Below, piece by piece: positions 1 to 8,144 of a stretch of DNA of 64,000 bases; within the stretch, counting starts at the first letter, position 1; each line of letters opens with the position of its first letter. The translations under genes were made by a program, and so were the position numbers. The DNA is from an uncultured Methanoregula sp. Its GTDB lineage: Archaea > Halobacteriota > Methanomicrobia > Methanomicrobiales > Methanospirillaceae. The notes below the pieces were generated by a model. It was not told where the DNA came from. It worked only from the letters and a program-made list of their open reading frames with translations, and made no database searches. The stretch lies in NCBI RefSeq assembly GCF_963677065.1, contig NZ_OY781872.1, positions 1,173,419 through 1,237,418 of the forward strand, given 5' to 3'.

Positions 1-2
1 CC

Positions 3-206
3 CCCGCCGAGCCCGCAGAACCGGCAATGGACTTAATCATGCAGCCGGACGGGACGATGAAGCTCGAGCCCCGGCGCGGGGACAAGGACTACATCGTTGC
101 ATCGGCCGGGTACGGGCGCAACAAGAAAGGTGTTTCAACCAAGGCCAAGCAGAGCGACCTGATCTACGCTGCTGAAGAAGACAAGTCAGATTCCGGAAAG
201 AAGTAA
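3..206 (+). CDS. C-terminal end of an unidentified protein (5' truncated)
   Basis: An open frame enters from the left edge and stops at TAA 204-206, 12 bp before smc. About 67 residues are visible: a Pro/Ala/Glu-rich start, a middle part with KLEPRRGDKDY and ASAGYGRNKKG, and a lysine-rich acidic tail ending SDSGKK. The basic-acidic composition suggests a soluble, possibly nucleic-acid-associated protein, but I do not recognise the family. The true start may be the ATG at 27 or lie outside the window. The tight spacing to smc suggests co-transcription. Confidence 0.55.
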   Translation, partial: PAEPAEPAMDLIMQPDGTMKLEPRRGDKDYIVASAGYGRNKKGVSTKAKQSDLIYAAEEDKSDSGKK

Positions 207-218
207 GGAGCCGGATCT

Positions 219-3200
219 TTGCATATCACAGAGCTGGAGATCGATAATTTCAAGTCTTTTTCAAAAAAGACAAAAATTCCCTTTTTAGAGGGTTTTACCG
301 TCATATCCGGCCCCAATGGATCCGGTAAAAGCAATATCATCGATTCGGTTCTTTTCGTCCTTGCCCTCTCGAGCTCCCGCAATCTCCGGGCGGAGAAGCT
401 CACCGACCTCATCAACCTGAACTCCGGGAAGAATACCGCCGAAGTCTCCCTGGCCTTCTCCGACGGCACGAAGATCCGGCGGAGGATCAAGCGGACCGGC
501 AACGGCTATTACAGCTACAATTACCTGAACGAGCGGCTCTGCAAGCAGAGCGATATCGTGGATCACCTTGCAAAACACGGCATCAAGCCGCACGGCTACA
601 ATGTCGTGATGCAGGGCGATGTCACCCGGATCATGGAGATGAGCGATTTCGAACGCCGGAAGATCATCGACGAGATCGCCGGGGTCTCGGAGTTCGATAC
701 CAAGAAGCAGCAGTCCCTTGCAGAGCTGGATATCGTCCGCGAGCGCATCGAGCGCGAGGAACTCCTCCTGCTCGAACTCGGGAGGCGGGCAAACGAGCTC
801 AAACGCGAGCGGACCGCGGCCCTCGAATACCAGAAATGGCAGAAGGATCTCGCCTATTACCAGAACTGCCGGTCGGCAGCCCAGCTCCACGAGCGGGAGA
901 AGGAACTTGCCTCCCTCCGGCGATCCGTTGAGGACCACACCGTCCAGGTCACCCGGATCGCCTCCGACAGGAGCATCGAGGAGAACGAACTCTCCTATCT
1001 CCAGGCGGACTTAAAAGATATCGACGAGCTCATCAACAAGAAGAGCGGTGCGGACTATCTCAAGCTGATAGCAGAACTCGAAGAGGCAAAGAGCGGGATC
1101 CGGCTCTCTGAACAGACCATCATCAGGCTTCGGAAGGAGAAAGAGACCAATCTCGAAGCCATCAACCGCACTTACTTGGATGCCAAGAGGTCCGAGGCCC
1201 GGGTTGCCGAATGCACCGACCAGATCCGCTCGCTCTCCATTGACCGGACCAATATCGCAATGGAAGTTGCGACCGCAAAGGCCCTTGCCGAGAAGATCGA
1301 GACCGAGATAAAAGCCCACAGCCAGGACACGGAAGGCGCCCGGGACCGGCTTTTTGCCCTCATGAAGGAGGTCGAGGAGAAGAAAGGGGAGCGCTCGGGA
1401 ATCCTTCACCAGCAGGACCTCTTCATCGAGAAGAGCCGGATGCGGACCGGCGAACTCGAACGGCTCACCGGCCTTCTCCGTCAGCTCGACGAGGAGTATG
1501 CCGCAAAACAGGCCCAGCTCGCCGAGAGCAAAAAAGGCACCGAAGATCTCGCGGCCGAGAAGAAGGAGCTGGACCGGAACCTCTCCGAGCTCGAAAGCTC
1601 GCTCTTTGCCCAGCGCTCGTCCCTCGAACGCCTCCGGGCCGAGATGAAAGAGTACGAGCAGGATGCAATAAGGCTCGAAGCAGCCCAGCAGGCCCGGGGA
1701 GAATCGGGGGGAAAAGCCCTCGAAGCGATCATGGGCATGGAAGGGGTTCATGGCACGATTGCCGACCTTGGCAAAGCCCCCAAGGAGTACTCGACCGCCC
1801 TCAACGTGGCGGCCGGCAACAAGCTCCAGTTTGTTGTCTGCGACGACGATGAAGTGGCTGCCGGGGCGATCCGGTACCTCAAGGAGGAGCGCCTGGGCAG
1901 GGCCACCTTCCTCCCGCTCAACAAACTCCGTCCACCGGCGCTCCCGCCGCTCAAAGAACCGGGTGTCGTGGATTACGCGGTCAACCTGCTCGAGTACGAT
2001 CCGAAATACGACCGGGCATTTGCGGTCGCTCTCGGCGCAACGGTTGTCGTTGACACGCTCGAGCGGGCCCGGAAGCTGATCGGGAAATACCGGATGGTGA
2101 CGATGGATGGCGAACTTCTGGAGAAGAGCGGGGCCATCACCGGCGGTTCGGTCCGGAAGCAGACAGTCCGGGGCTTCGGGGCCGCGGTGGACGACGAGAT
2201 CATGCGCCTGCGGTCGCGCCTCGGGGAACTCGCAGGCCAGGCTTCCACGCTCGATGCCGGGATCAAGCGCCTGACCGAGGAGGTGGATGCAAAACGGGCC
2301 AAAAGAAACGAGATCGACCAGCAGGTGGCCCGCTTCTCGATGTTCACCGAGGAATTCACCCGCCGGTTCGATGCGATCACGGTCGAGAAGCAGACAATAG
2401 AAGCAGCAGTGCTCCGCCAGCAGGAGGAGACGAAGAACGGGGCTGCCGAACTGGCCGCGCTCGAAGGCAATCTCGATTCCGTCACCCTGGTAATCAACGG
2501 CCTCGCTGCCCAGATCGATGAGATCAAGAAGCGCCTCGACGACACCAACATCCCGGCCCTCACCGAGCAGCTCGAGAAGAAGAGGAAGGAGATCGAGGAG
2601 TCCGAGCGCCGGCTCCGGAACAAGGACGCCGATGTCAATGATGCCCAGCGGGAGCGGCAGCACTTCAATGCACGGATCGCGGAACTCGGGGAGGAGCGGG
2701 CACGGCAGGATGAACGCAACCGGGAACTCGATGCAGAGATCAGCGCCGCCGGTGAACAGATCGCGGCCAACAGGACGCAGATCGCGGCGCTGGAGGAGCG
2801 CCAGAAGGAATTCTCGGGAGAGCTCGATGAACTCCGGAAGAAGCGCTCCGAAGTCTCCTCGCATATCCACGACTCCGAACTGAAACTGATGAAGTTCGAT
2901 GCCGAGAAGGAGCGTATCACCGCCCTGCTCACGGCTCTCGAGGAGCGCTCCGGGACACTGGCCCTTGAGATCGAGATGCTGCGCCAGCAGATAGGCGAGA
3001 TGGATACGACCCTGACCCTCTCCGAGATCGAGGGAAAGATCGCCGAGGCCGACGGGGCACTGCGGAAGATAGGGGCGGTGAACATGCTGGCCATCGAGGA
3101 GTACGAGAAGGTCGAGCGGCAGGTGACCGAGCGGACCGAGAAGAAGGAGACCCTCTCGGGCGAACGGGAGAGCTTAATCGAGCGGATCGAGCAGTACGAG

Positions 3201-3668
3201 CAGATGAAGTACCAGGCGTTCTCCACGGCGTTCAGGGCCATCGATGCCAATTTCAGGGAGATCTTTGCCCGGCTGACAAGCGGGAGCGGGAACCTGGTTC
3301 TCGAGAACGAGGAGGACCCGTTCACCGGCGGGATGACGTTTGCCGTCAAGCCCCGGGACAAGAAAGTCCACCTGCTCAACTCCCTCTCCGGCGGCGAGAA
3401 GTCGCTCACCACCCTTGCCTTCATCTTCTCGATCCAGCGCTACATCCCGGCCCCGTTCTATGCGTTTGACGAAGTGGACATGTCGCTCGATGGTGCCAAC
3501 GTGGAGCGGATCTCCTCGATGGTCTCGGAACTTGCGCCCAGCTCCCAGTTCATCATCGTCTCCCTGAGAAAACCGATGATCGAGGCTGCCGAACGGATCA
3601 TGGGCGTGACGCTGCGGCCGGACAAGAGCACGCTCGTTACCGGGGTAAAGGCGCATGCCGGCGGATGA
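219..3668 (+). CDS. smc: Chromosome segregation/condensation ATPase SMC
   Basis: SMC protein of 1149 residues, the usual length. It forms a dimer that, with the kleisin ScpA, compacts and resolves the chromosome. The Walker A motif GPNGSGKS is at residues 31-38. Two long coiled coils rich in Glu/Arg/Lys flank a hinge near residues 500-640. The C-terminal head has the ABC signature LSGGEKS near 1055 and Walker B FYAFDEVDMSLD near 1080. The start is a TTG at 219, preceded by GGAG at 207-210; the sequence MHITELEIDNFKSF is the expected SMC N-terminus, so I accept it. scpA follows with a 14-bp overlap, the typical archaeal and bacterial order. Confidence 0.97.
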   Translation: MHITELEIDNFKSFSKKTKIPFLEGFTVISGPNGSGKSNIIDSVLFVLALSSSRNLRAEKLTDLINLNSGKNTAEVSLAFSDGTKIRRRIKRTGNGYYSYNYLNERLCKQSDIVDHLAKHGIKPHGYNVVMQGDVTRIMEMSDFERRKIIDEIAGVSEFDTKKQQSLAELDIVRERIEREELLLLELGRRANELKRERTAALEYQKWQKDLAYYQNCRSAAQLHEREKELASLRRSVEDHTVQVTRIASDRSIEENELSYLQADLKDIDELINKKSGADYLKLIAELEEAKSGIRLSEQTIIRLRKEKETNLEAINRTYLDAKRSEARVAECTDQIRSLSIDRTNIAMEVATAKALAEKIETEIKAHSQDTEGARDRLFALMKEVEEKKGERSGILHQQDLFIEKSRMRTGELERLTGLLRQLDEEYAAKQAQLAESKKGTEDLAAEKKELDRNLSELESSLFAQRSSLERLRAEMKEYEQDAIRLEAAQQARGESGGKALEAIMGMEGVHGTIADLGKAPKEYSTALNVAAGNKLQFVVCDDDEVAAGAIRYLKEERLGRATFLPLNKLRPPALPPLKEPGVVDYAVNLLEYDPKYDRAFAVALGATVVVDTLERARKLIGKYRMVTMDGELLEKSGAITGGSVRKQTVRGFGAAVDDEIMRLRSRLGELAGQASTLDAGIKRLTEEVDAKRAKRNEIDQQVARFSMFTEEFTRRFDAITVEKQTIEAAVLRQQEETKNGAAELAALEGNLDSVTLVINGLAAQIDEIKKRLDDTNIPALTEQLEKKRKEIEESERRLRNKDADVNDAQRERQHFNARIAELGEERARQDERNRELDAEISAAGEQIAANRTQIAALEERQKEFSGELDELRKKRSEVSSHIHDSELKLMKFDAEKERITALLTALEERSGTLALEIEMLRQQIGEMDTTLTLSEIEGKIAEADGALRKIGAVNMLAIEEYEKVERQVTERTEKKETLSGERESLIERIEQYEQMKYQAFSTAFRAIDANFREIFARLTSGSGNLVLENEEDPFTGGMTFAVKPRDKKVHLLNSLSGGEKSLTTLAFIFSIQRYIPAPFYAFDEVDMSLDGANVERISSMVSELAPSSQFIIVSLRKPMIEAAERIMGVTLRPDKSTLVTGVKAHAGG

Positions 3669-4527
3669 TCCCTCCGGGAAGGAAGGGCTGCCACCCGGCG
3701 AACCGGTTCCCGCGGATCAGGCCGATGGTGCCGGAAACCCGCCGGAGGCCGGGCCGGCGATCCAGGGGCCGCTTGAGGACCCGGTAGAGATCCTTGTCGG
3801 CATGGCCGAGCGGGGGGAGATCGATCCCTGGAACATCAACATCATCGAGGTCACCGACCGTTTCCTCTCGGAGCTGGACCGGAGGCGCGAGCTCAATCTC
3901 CAGGTCTCGGGAAGGACGCTCTTTTATGCCTCAACGCTCCTGCGGATGAAGTCCGAACAGCTCGCCATTGTGGAAGCCCCGGAGATCGAGGACGAGGGCG
4001 ACGGGGAGGACCTCTTCGGCGATGACTTTGGCGGGGGAGCAGAGGATATCGATTACGGCGGCCGGCTCGGCCCCATCGAGCGGCTCGAGCACGAGATCCA
4101 GCGCCGCCTTGACCGGAAGAACATGCGGAAGAGCCCGACAACCCTCTTCGAGCTGATCACCGAGCTCAAGAACATCGAGAAGGAGGAGCGCCGCCGGAGG
4201 AGGATGGCTTCCGGTATCAGCGCCGATGATGACTCCCTGATCGATGCCGACGACGTGGTCAGCATCGCCCACGAGGAAGGGTTCCAGGAATCGTCCATGG
4301 TCCGGCTGGCCGAATACCTCGGGGGGCTGGAGATCGACGAGGAGATGACGCTAGCCGATCTCTGCCGCCAGCTGGACTGGGGCATCCCGGAGGTCTTCAT
4401 CCCGCTCCTCTTCCTGGCCCTCGACGGGCGCTGCACCCTGCGGCAGGAGGACTTCTACGGGGATATCTGGGTACAGATCTGCCGGGTGGAAGAGGTAGCA
4501 GATTCCCCGGGATCTATGGCCGAGTGA
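3655..4527 (+). CDS. scpA: Segregation and condensation protein ScpA (kleisin)
   Basis: ScpA of 290 residues, the kleisin that bridges the two SMC heads. The family core begins near residue 40 (DPVEILVGMAERGEIDPWNI, then VTDRFLSELD) and continues with a helix that would contact the SMC neck. The C-terminal winged-helix part (residues about 225-285) contains LADLCRQLDWGIPEVFIPLL and the ending LRQEDFYGDIW. The first 35 residues are a Pro/Gly-rich extension. The ATG at 3655 lies inside the end of smc, so the pair is translationally coupled. No ScpB gene is nearby. Confidence 0.92.
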   Translation: MPADDPSGKEGLPPGEPVPADQADGAGNPPEAGPAIQGPLEDPVEILVGMAERGEIDPWNINIIEVTDRFLSELDRRRELNLQVSGRTLFYASTLLRMKSEQLAIVEAPEIEDEGDGEDLFGDDFGGGAEDIDYGGRLGPIERLEHEIQRRLDRKNMRKSPTTLFELITELKNIEKEERRRRRMASGISADDDSLIDADDVVSIAHEEGFQESSMVRLAEYLGGLEIDEEMTLADLCRQLDWGIPEVFIPLLFLALDGRCTLRQEDFYGDIWVQICRVEEVADSPGSMAE

Positions 4528-4547
4528 ATGCCCGGTTCACCCTCTGT

Positions 4548-5060
4548 TCAGGCCAGTTCCGGCACCCCGTCCGCCCACTGCTCCACCCGCCCCCGGATGG
4601 CATCATCGCTGTAGGACGAGACGGTTATCCGGTCCCGCGCCAGGCTCAAAAAGAACTTCTCCCCCTCCGGGGCATGGCACTTCAGGAGAACGGTGAAGTG
4701 GTCTTTGTCCGGGAGATGCCGGGCCCTGCCCCGGTGCGCTGCTATGTTGGCCATGTTGGAGATGACTGCGGCGATGCCGTCTTCGTACCCCTCAACGGAA
4801 TCGTACGTCTCCAGCCCCCGCCCGATCTGTTTCTTGTTCTTGTCCAGGTACACGAACTTCGCGGTGTACATCTCCCGCACGATCTCGACCGGCGGGTGGT
4901 TCCTTCGGGCGCTCATGTAGGATGTGCAGCCGAGCGGGTTGGTGAGGATGAGGGTCCTGACAACCGCATCGAATGCCGTGATGTCCGCAAACGGTGTATC
5001 CAGTATCCGGACCGCACTCTTTGTATTGGGTTTTGGCATGAAGAGTCTCATATCATTCAT
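4548..5060 (-). CDS. Conserved-looking hypothetical protein
   Basis: A 170-residue soluble protein with codon use like its neighbours and no signal peptide or membrane segment. It contains the segments TNPLGCTSYMSARRNHPPVEIVRE and DKNKKQIGRGLETYDSVEGYEDG and ends with basic and acidic stretches; I do not recognise a family. The N-terminus has three possible ATG codons (5060, 5051, 5039), so the exact start is uncertain. It converges with scpA. Its 5' side faces the first copy of the G-rich repeat, about 50 bp upstream. Confidence 0.65.
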   Translation of the reverse strand: MNDMRLFMPKPNTKSAVRILDTPFADITAFDAVVRTLILTNPLGCTSYMSARRNHPPVEIVREMYTAKFVYLDKNKKQIGRGLETYDSVEGYEDGIAAVISNMANIAAHRGRARHLPDKDHFTVLLKCHAPEGEKFFLSLARDRITVSSYSDDAIRGRVEQWADGVPELA

Positions 5061-5110
5061 TCCCGATGTACGGGAACGCTGCGGGAAGAGAAAGCCTTCG
5101 CGGTCGTGTG

Positions 5111-5129
5111 GGGGGGTCTGTGGTGAAAA
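5111..5129 (+). repeat. G-rich dispersed repeat, copy 1 (cluster 1)
   Basis: GGGGGGTCTGTGGTGAAAA, followed by further A residues instead of the usual TTT. First of three copies in this intergenic region. Confidence 0.85.
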
Positions 5130-5260
5130 AAAATTCTGGCAGATGCGGACAATGAATCCGATCCTGCCGGGGAATACTCGCAGTTATACGTCGTAACTTA
5201 TTGAGCGGATGATTGCTTCCCGGGGAGATTTTCTTGCGGGCCGTGGCAGGGTCCGGAAGA

Positions 5261-5281
5261 AACTTTCACCACAGACCCCCC
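5261..5281 (-). repeat. G-rich dispersed repeat, copy 2, inverted (cluster 1)
   Basis: On the minus strand it reads GGGGGGTCTGTGGTGAAAGT, one change from the consensus. Inverted relative to copies 1 and 3. Confidence 0.85.
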
Positions 5282-5382
5282 AACCATGTGCCGGATTTTA
5301 TGCATGGATTGTTCTGGTTTTCTGGAATATTTACGACGATAAAATTGGGTAAATCACCGTCCTGTTCTGTGATCCGGGTTGA

Positions 5383-5405
5383 GGGGGGGTCTGTGGTGAA
5401 AATTT
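5383..5405 (+). repeat. G-rich dispersed repeat, copy 3 (cluster 1)
   Basis: Seven G, then TCTGTGGTGAAAATTT, continuing into ATATC. The end of the motif (GAAAATTTATAT) also resembles an archaeal BRE/TATA element, but no gene follows on this strand. Confidence 0.88.
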
Positions 5406-5459
5406 ATATCATCACGGAAAATACGGGGAAATTGATCCCCGGTTGGCAGCTATTCCGTT

Positions 5460-6353
5460 TCAGGAAACTATGGTGAACGATCGTTCCGCTGCCTCTCCGG
5501 CGCACGGGCTGTCCATTGCAAAAACATACCTGCCGGTCGTGAATCCCGTGGTACTGAACCGGAACGCAAACGGCCGGGGAGTTCCCCCGTAGGGAAACGG
5601 GTACATGGTTCCCCATACCCGTTCTCCTGCATGCGGGTGGTGCAGGTCTGGGATGTACCGGGCATCGCGAAGGGAATAACGGATTGCAGCAGGGTTACCG
5701 GTAAAGCCGGTGATGACGAGCATCTCTCCCTGTTTCACCTCAGGGATCGGATCCAGGTTGAGGGAGGTATTTGCCGGAAGACCACCCCCCGTGGTGGCCG
5801 ATGCGCTCTCATTTTGGAAGATCGTGAATATTTGGGAACTCCCGTTCTCATTATCTTCCCGGTACCGTGCCATAAGAAGAAATTCCTGTGGACGCAGGTT
5901 CGTGCTGTCAAGGGGCAGGGCGAACGAACGGTTGCAGCTCCTCCCCTGGAATACCGTTGTTGCAGACACCAGTTCATCGTCGTAACAGCATTTGCAATGG
6001 GGGTGAAATGACGATTCCATTATGAGGATCTCGATTGTTTCTCCCTCCGGGATATTCGTTTCTCCACGGATGTCAATCAGATCTCCCCGGTGGAGATCAT
6101 TGATGGGATTCAGGGTAATCCAGAACGATTCGTTTCCCCGCACGGGACACAGGGCCGGGACCGGTGCCGGGGTAGTGAACGTCGTGGCCTGGGCAGGAGT
6201 TGTGGCTGGCTGCACGGTCATGGGTGCGGGAAGGGACGTTGAGTTGCTGACGGCAACCGGACGATTCCCGCTATCTGCCGGCCCCAGGCATCCGGCTCCG
6301 AGTATGAGCGCTGCTGTGATTATCAGGATGCATGCTGTTTTAAAAGAGTTCAT
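5460..6353 (-). CDS. Predicted surface lipoprotein
   Basis: A secreted protein of 297 residues. The N-terminus is a signal peptide with a hydrophobic stretch and lipobox ILGAGC, the lipidated Cys being residue 22. A Pro/Thr/Ala-rich linker (about residues 27-65) follows, then two beta-rich modules with the style 'NPINDLHRGDLIDIRGETN' and 'PIPEVKQGEMLVITGFTGN', a pattern seen in surface proteins of Methanomicrobiales. A cysteine cluster (HPHCKCCYDDE) lies near residue 120. The protein probably faces outward at the cell envelope; its function is unknown. The 5' side is followed by an AT-rich stretch (6415-6440) that could hold the promoter. Confidence 0.8.
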   Translation of the reverse strand: MNSFKTACILIITAALILGAGCLGPADSGNRPVAVSNSTSLPAPMTVQPATTPAQATTFTTPAPVPALCPVRGNESFWITLNPINDLHRGDLIDIRGETNIPEGETIEILIMESSFHPHCKCCYDDELVSATTVFQGRSCNRSFALPLDSTNLRPQEFLLMARYREDNENGSSQIFTIFQNESASATTGGGLPANTSLNLDPIPEVKQGEMLVITGFTGNPAAIRYSLRDARYIPDLHHPHAGERVWGTMYPFPYGGTPRPFAFRFSTTGFTTGRYVFAMDSPCAGEAAERSFTIVS

Positions 6354-6528
6354 CGGGAACCACTGACCGGCCGGTCTTTCGATCCGGCGTTTCGGTAAGA
6401 ACGTGTCAGCAGGCCGATTTATATAATCTCCGAAATATTATTCCCGGGACTTCCAACCGGAATAAGATGAATCCTGCGGGTGCCCTCGGGTATCCGCGGT
6501 TCGGGAAAGAAATGGGGTATTCCCGGTG

Positions 6529-7206
6529 CTATGCTTTCCGTGCCACGGTCACGATGAACGTCCGGTTCTTGTACACCACGTCGACATCTTCAAACCCGGC
6601 CTCTTTCAGCCACGCAAGCTGCACCGACAACTTCTCGTTCCGGTCCAGGGTGTCCCTGCGCTTCAGGATCTCCGCGTGCTGTTCCTCCGTCATCGGGCCG
6701 CTTTTGAGAAAGGCGTTCCAGTACGCAAGGTACCGCTCCCGGAAGTACGGGGTCTCCCCGTCCGCCTGGTCTGCGTTCACGAACATCCCGCCCGGAACAA
6801 GGGCATCATGGATCCGGTGGAAGAGCTGCTGCTTGTCCGCAGGTGCAAGATGGTGGATGGAGAGGGCCGAGCAGACAATATCGTACGGCCCCCCGAGATC
6901 GGCCCGGCTGTAATCGCAGGTAACGTACCGCGTGTCCTGCCGGGCGGCAAAGCGTTTTTGTGCCATCTCCAGCATGTTCTCGGCAATGTCCATCAGGGTG
7001 AGCCGGGCATCCGGGAACTTCTGGACCACGAATGCCCCCAGAAGACCGGTGCCTGCGCCGACATCGAGGATTGCCGGTTCCGGCTCTTGTGATTCCATGG
7101 CCCAGACCGCAGCCCCGTAATACTGGGCAAGGTCCGGAATGATGTACTCGCGCTGGGTGTCGTAATCCTGTGCAAACCGGTTGAATGCCTGTCGTATATG
7201 ATCCAG
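6529..7206 (-). CDS. Class I SAM-dependent methyltransferase (likely CTG start)
   Basis: Methyltransferase of about 225 residues with the Rossmann motif ILDVGAGTGLLG, an acidic 'TLMDIAENML' motif after strand beta2, and CSALSIHHL after beta4. The substrate is unknown. The first in-frame ATG (7098) would cut off a well-formed N-terminal helix (FNRFAQDYDTQREYIIPDL) that belongs to the family. Reading upstream, the frame remains open to a stop inside the preceding gene and contains no ATG, GTG or TTG. A CTG at 7206-7204 sits 6 nt after a GGAGGG ribosome-binding sequence, so I propose it as the start. It lies 40 bp downstream of the response regulator gene. Confidence 0.8.
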   Translation of the reverse strand: MDHIRQAFNRFAQDYDTQREYIIPDLAQYYGAAVWAMESQEPEPAILDVGAGTGLLGAFVVQKFPDARLTLMDIAENMLEMAQKRFAARQDTRYVTCDYSRADLGGPYDIVCSALSIHHLAPADKQQLFHRIHDALVPGGMFVNADQADGETPYFRERYLAYWNAFLKSGPMTEEQHAEILKRRDTLDRNEKLSVQLAWLKEAGFEDVDVVYKNRTFIVTVARKA

Positions 7207-7246
7207 AAAGATCCCTCCCGGAGTCCTGCAGTTCCGTATAATGGTA

Positions 7247-8023
7247 TCAGGATTTTGGCTTCTTCTCTTTTATGGAGACCAGCACCGCGAGGAGCTTCTC
7301 GTGATTGTCCTTGACCGGGCGGACGGTAACCCCGACTTTCCGGCGCTTGGACGTTGTTGTCACGGCCGAGGTGTTGGAATCGTAGACAATCCCGGCCATC
7401 TGCCGTGCTGCCTCGTCAACGGGATCCTTCAGCTCCTCGTTGTTGGTGTCGGAAATGAGCATCAGGACCTCCCGCCAGTGTTTCATGAGGATCTTCTCTT
7501 TGGGAATATCGATGAACCAGGCAGCATAGGGATTGAAAAAGATGATCCGGCCCCGCTTGTCCGTGATGATGACTGCTTCGAGCGCTTCCATGAGCTTCTT
7601 CGGGTCGCCTGCAGGGAACCGCTCGAGGGTCTTTGCCCGGTTGCTGTGGTTGTAAATGGCGAGATCCACGTTGGTCGAGATCTCGACCATGGTGAACGGC
7701 TTGAAGATGATCCCGTACGGCTGGGAGTACTTGGCCCGCTCGAAGAGTTCCTCCTCCGAATGGGCCGTGATGAAGATGATGGGGTACTGGAAGAGCTGGA
7801 AGATGAAATGGGCCGCGTCCATGCCATCCATCTCCCCGGCCAGGCTGACGTCCATGATCACGAGATCGGGATTCAGCTCCGCTGCCTTGAGTATGGACTC
7901 CTCGCCCGTTGTGACGATCCCGACCACCTGGTATCCCTTCTTCTGGAGCATCATCGAGATGAGTTTCGTTATGATGGGGTCATCATCAACGATCAGGATA
8001 CGGGGTGGCTGGGACATGATCAC
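7247..8023 (-). CDS. Response regulator with PAS output domain
   Basis: A 258-residue protein with an N-terminal receiver domain and a C-terminal PAS domain, and no DNA-binding domain. The receiver has the acidic pocket D13-D15 (LIVDDDP), phosphoacceptor D58 (LVIMDVSL), the conserved Thr in FITAHS, and the Lys in IFKPF. The PAS part (about residues 140-250) includes ALEAVIITDKRGRIIFFNPYA. Such receiver-PAS proteins are common in Methanomicrobiales and presumably pass a signal by protein contact. Several histidine kinases in the window could be partners, but none is adjacent. Confidence 0.9.
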   Translation of the reverse strand: MIMSQPPRILIVDDDPIITKLISMMLQKKGYQVVGIVTTGEESILKAAELNPDLVIMDVSLAGEMDGMDAAHFIFQLFQYPIIFITAHSEEELFERAKYSQPYGIIFKPFTMVEISTNVDLAIYNHSNRAKTLERFPAGDPKKLMEALEAVIITDKRGRIIFFNPYAAWFIDIPKEKILMKHWREVLMLISDTNNEELKDPVDEAARQMAGIVYDSNTSAVTTTSKRRKVGVTVRPVKDNHEKLLAVLVSIKEKKPKS

Positions 8024-8144
8024 CTGGACGGGCGGATTTTAAGCAGATATCATTGTTGAGTGGCTTATAGTTTGGTTATGGGGACCCGGGCCTGGCAGAA
8101 AGGATGCCGGAGCCGCGGGAGGCGGGACCGGCAGGGGCCCGCGC

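Larger units (their letters stand above)
5061..5459. other. 399-bp intergenic region carrying G-rich repeat cluster 1
   Basis: No credible coding frame. It lies between the start of the hypothetical gene (4548-5060, reverse) and the end of the lipoprotein gene (5460-6353, reverse). It holds three copies of the G-rich motif in the order forward, reverse, forward, with GTCGTAA at 5190-5196 and its reverse complement TTACGAC at 5331-5337 between them. Confidence 0.8.

Noticed and set aside
1011..2870. 619-codon frame antisense to smc
   Set aside because: A GC-rich shadow; composition is low-complexity and hydrophobic without any motif, and smc is certain on the other strand.
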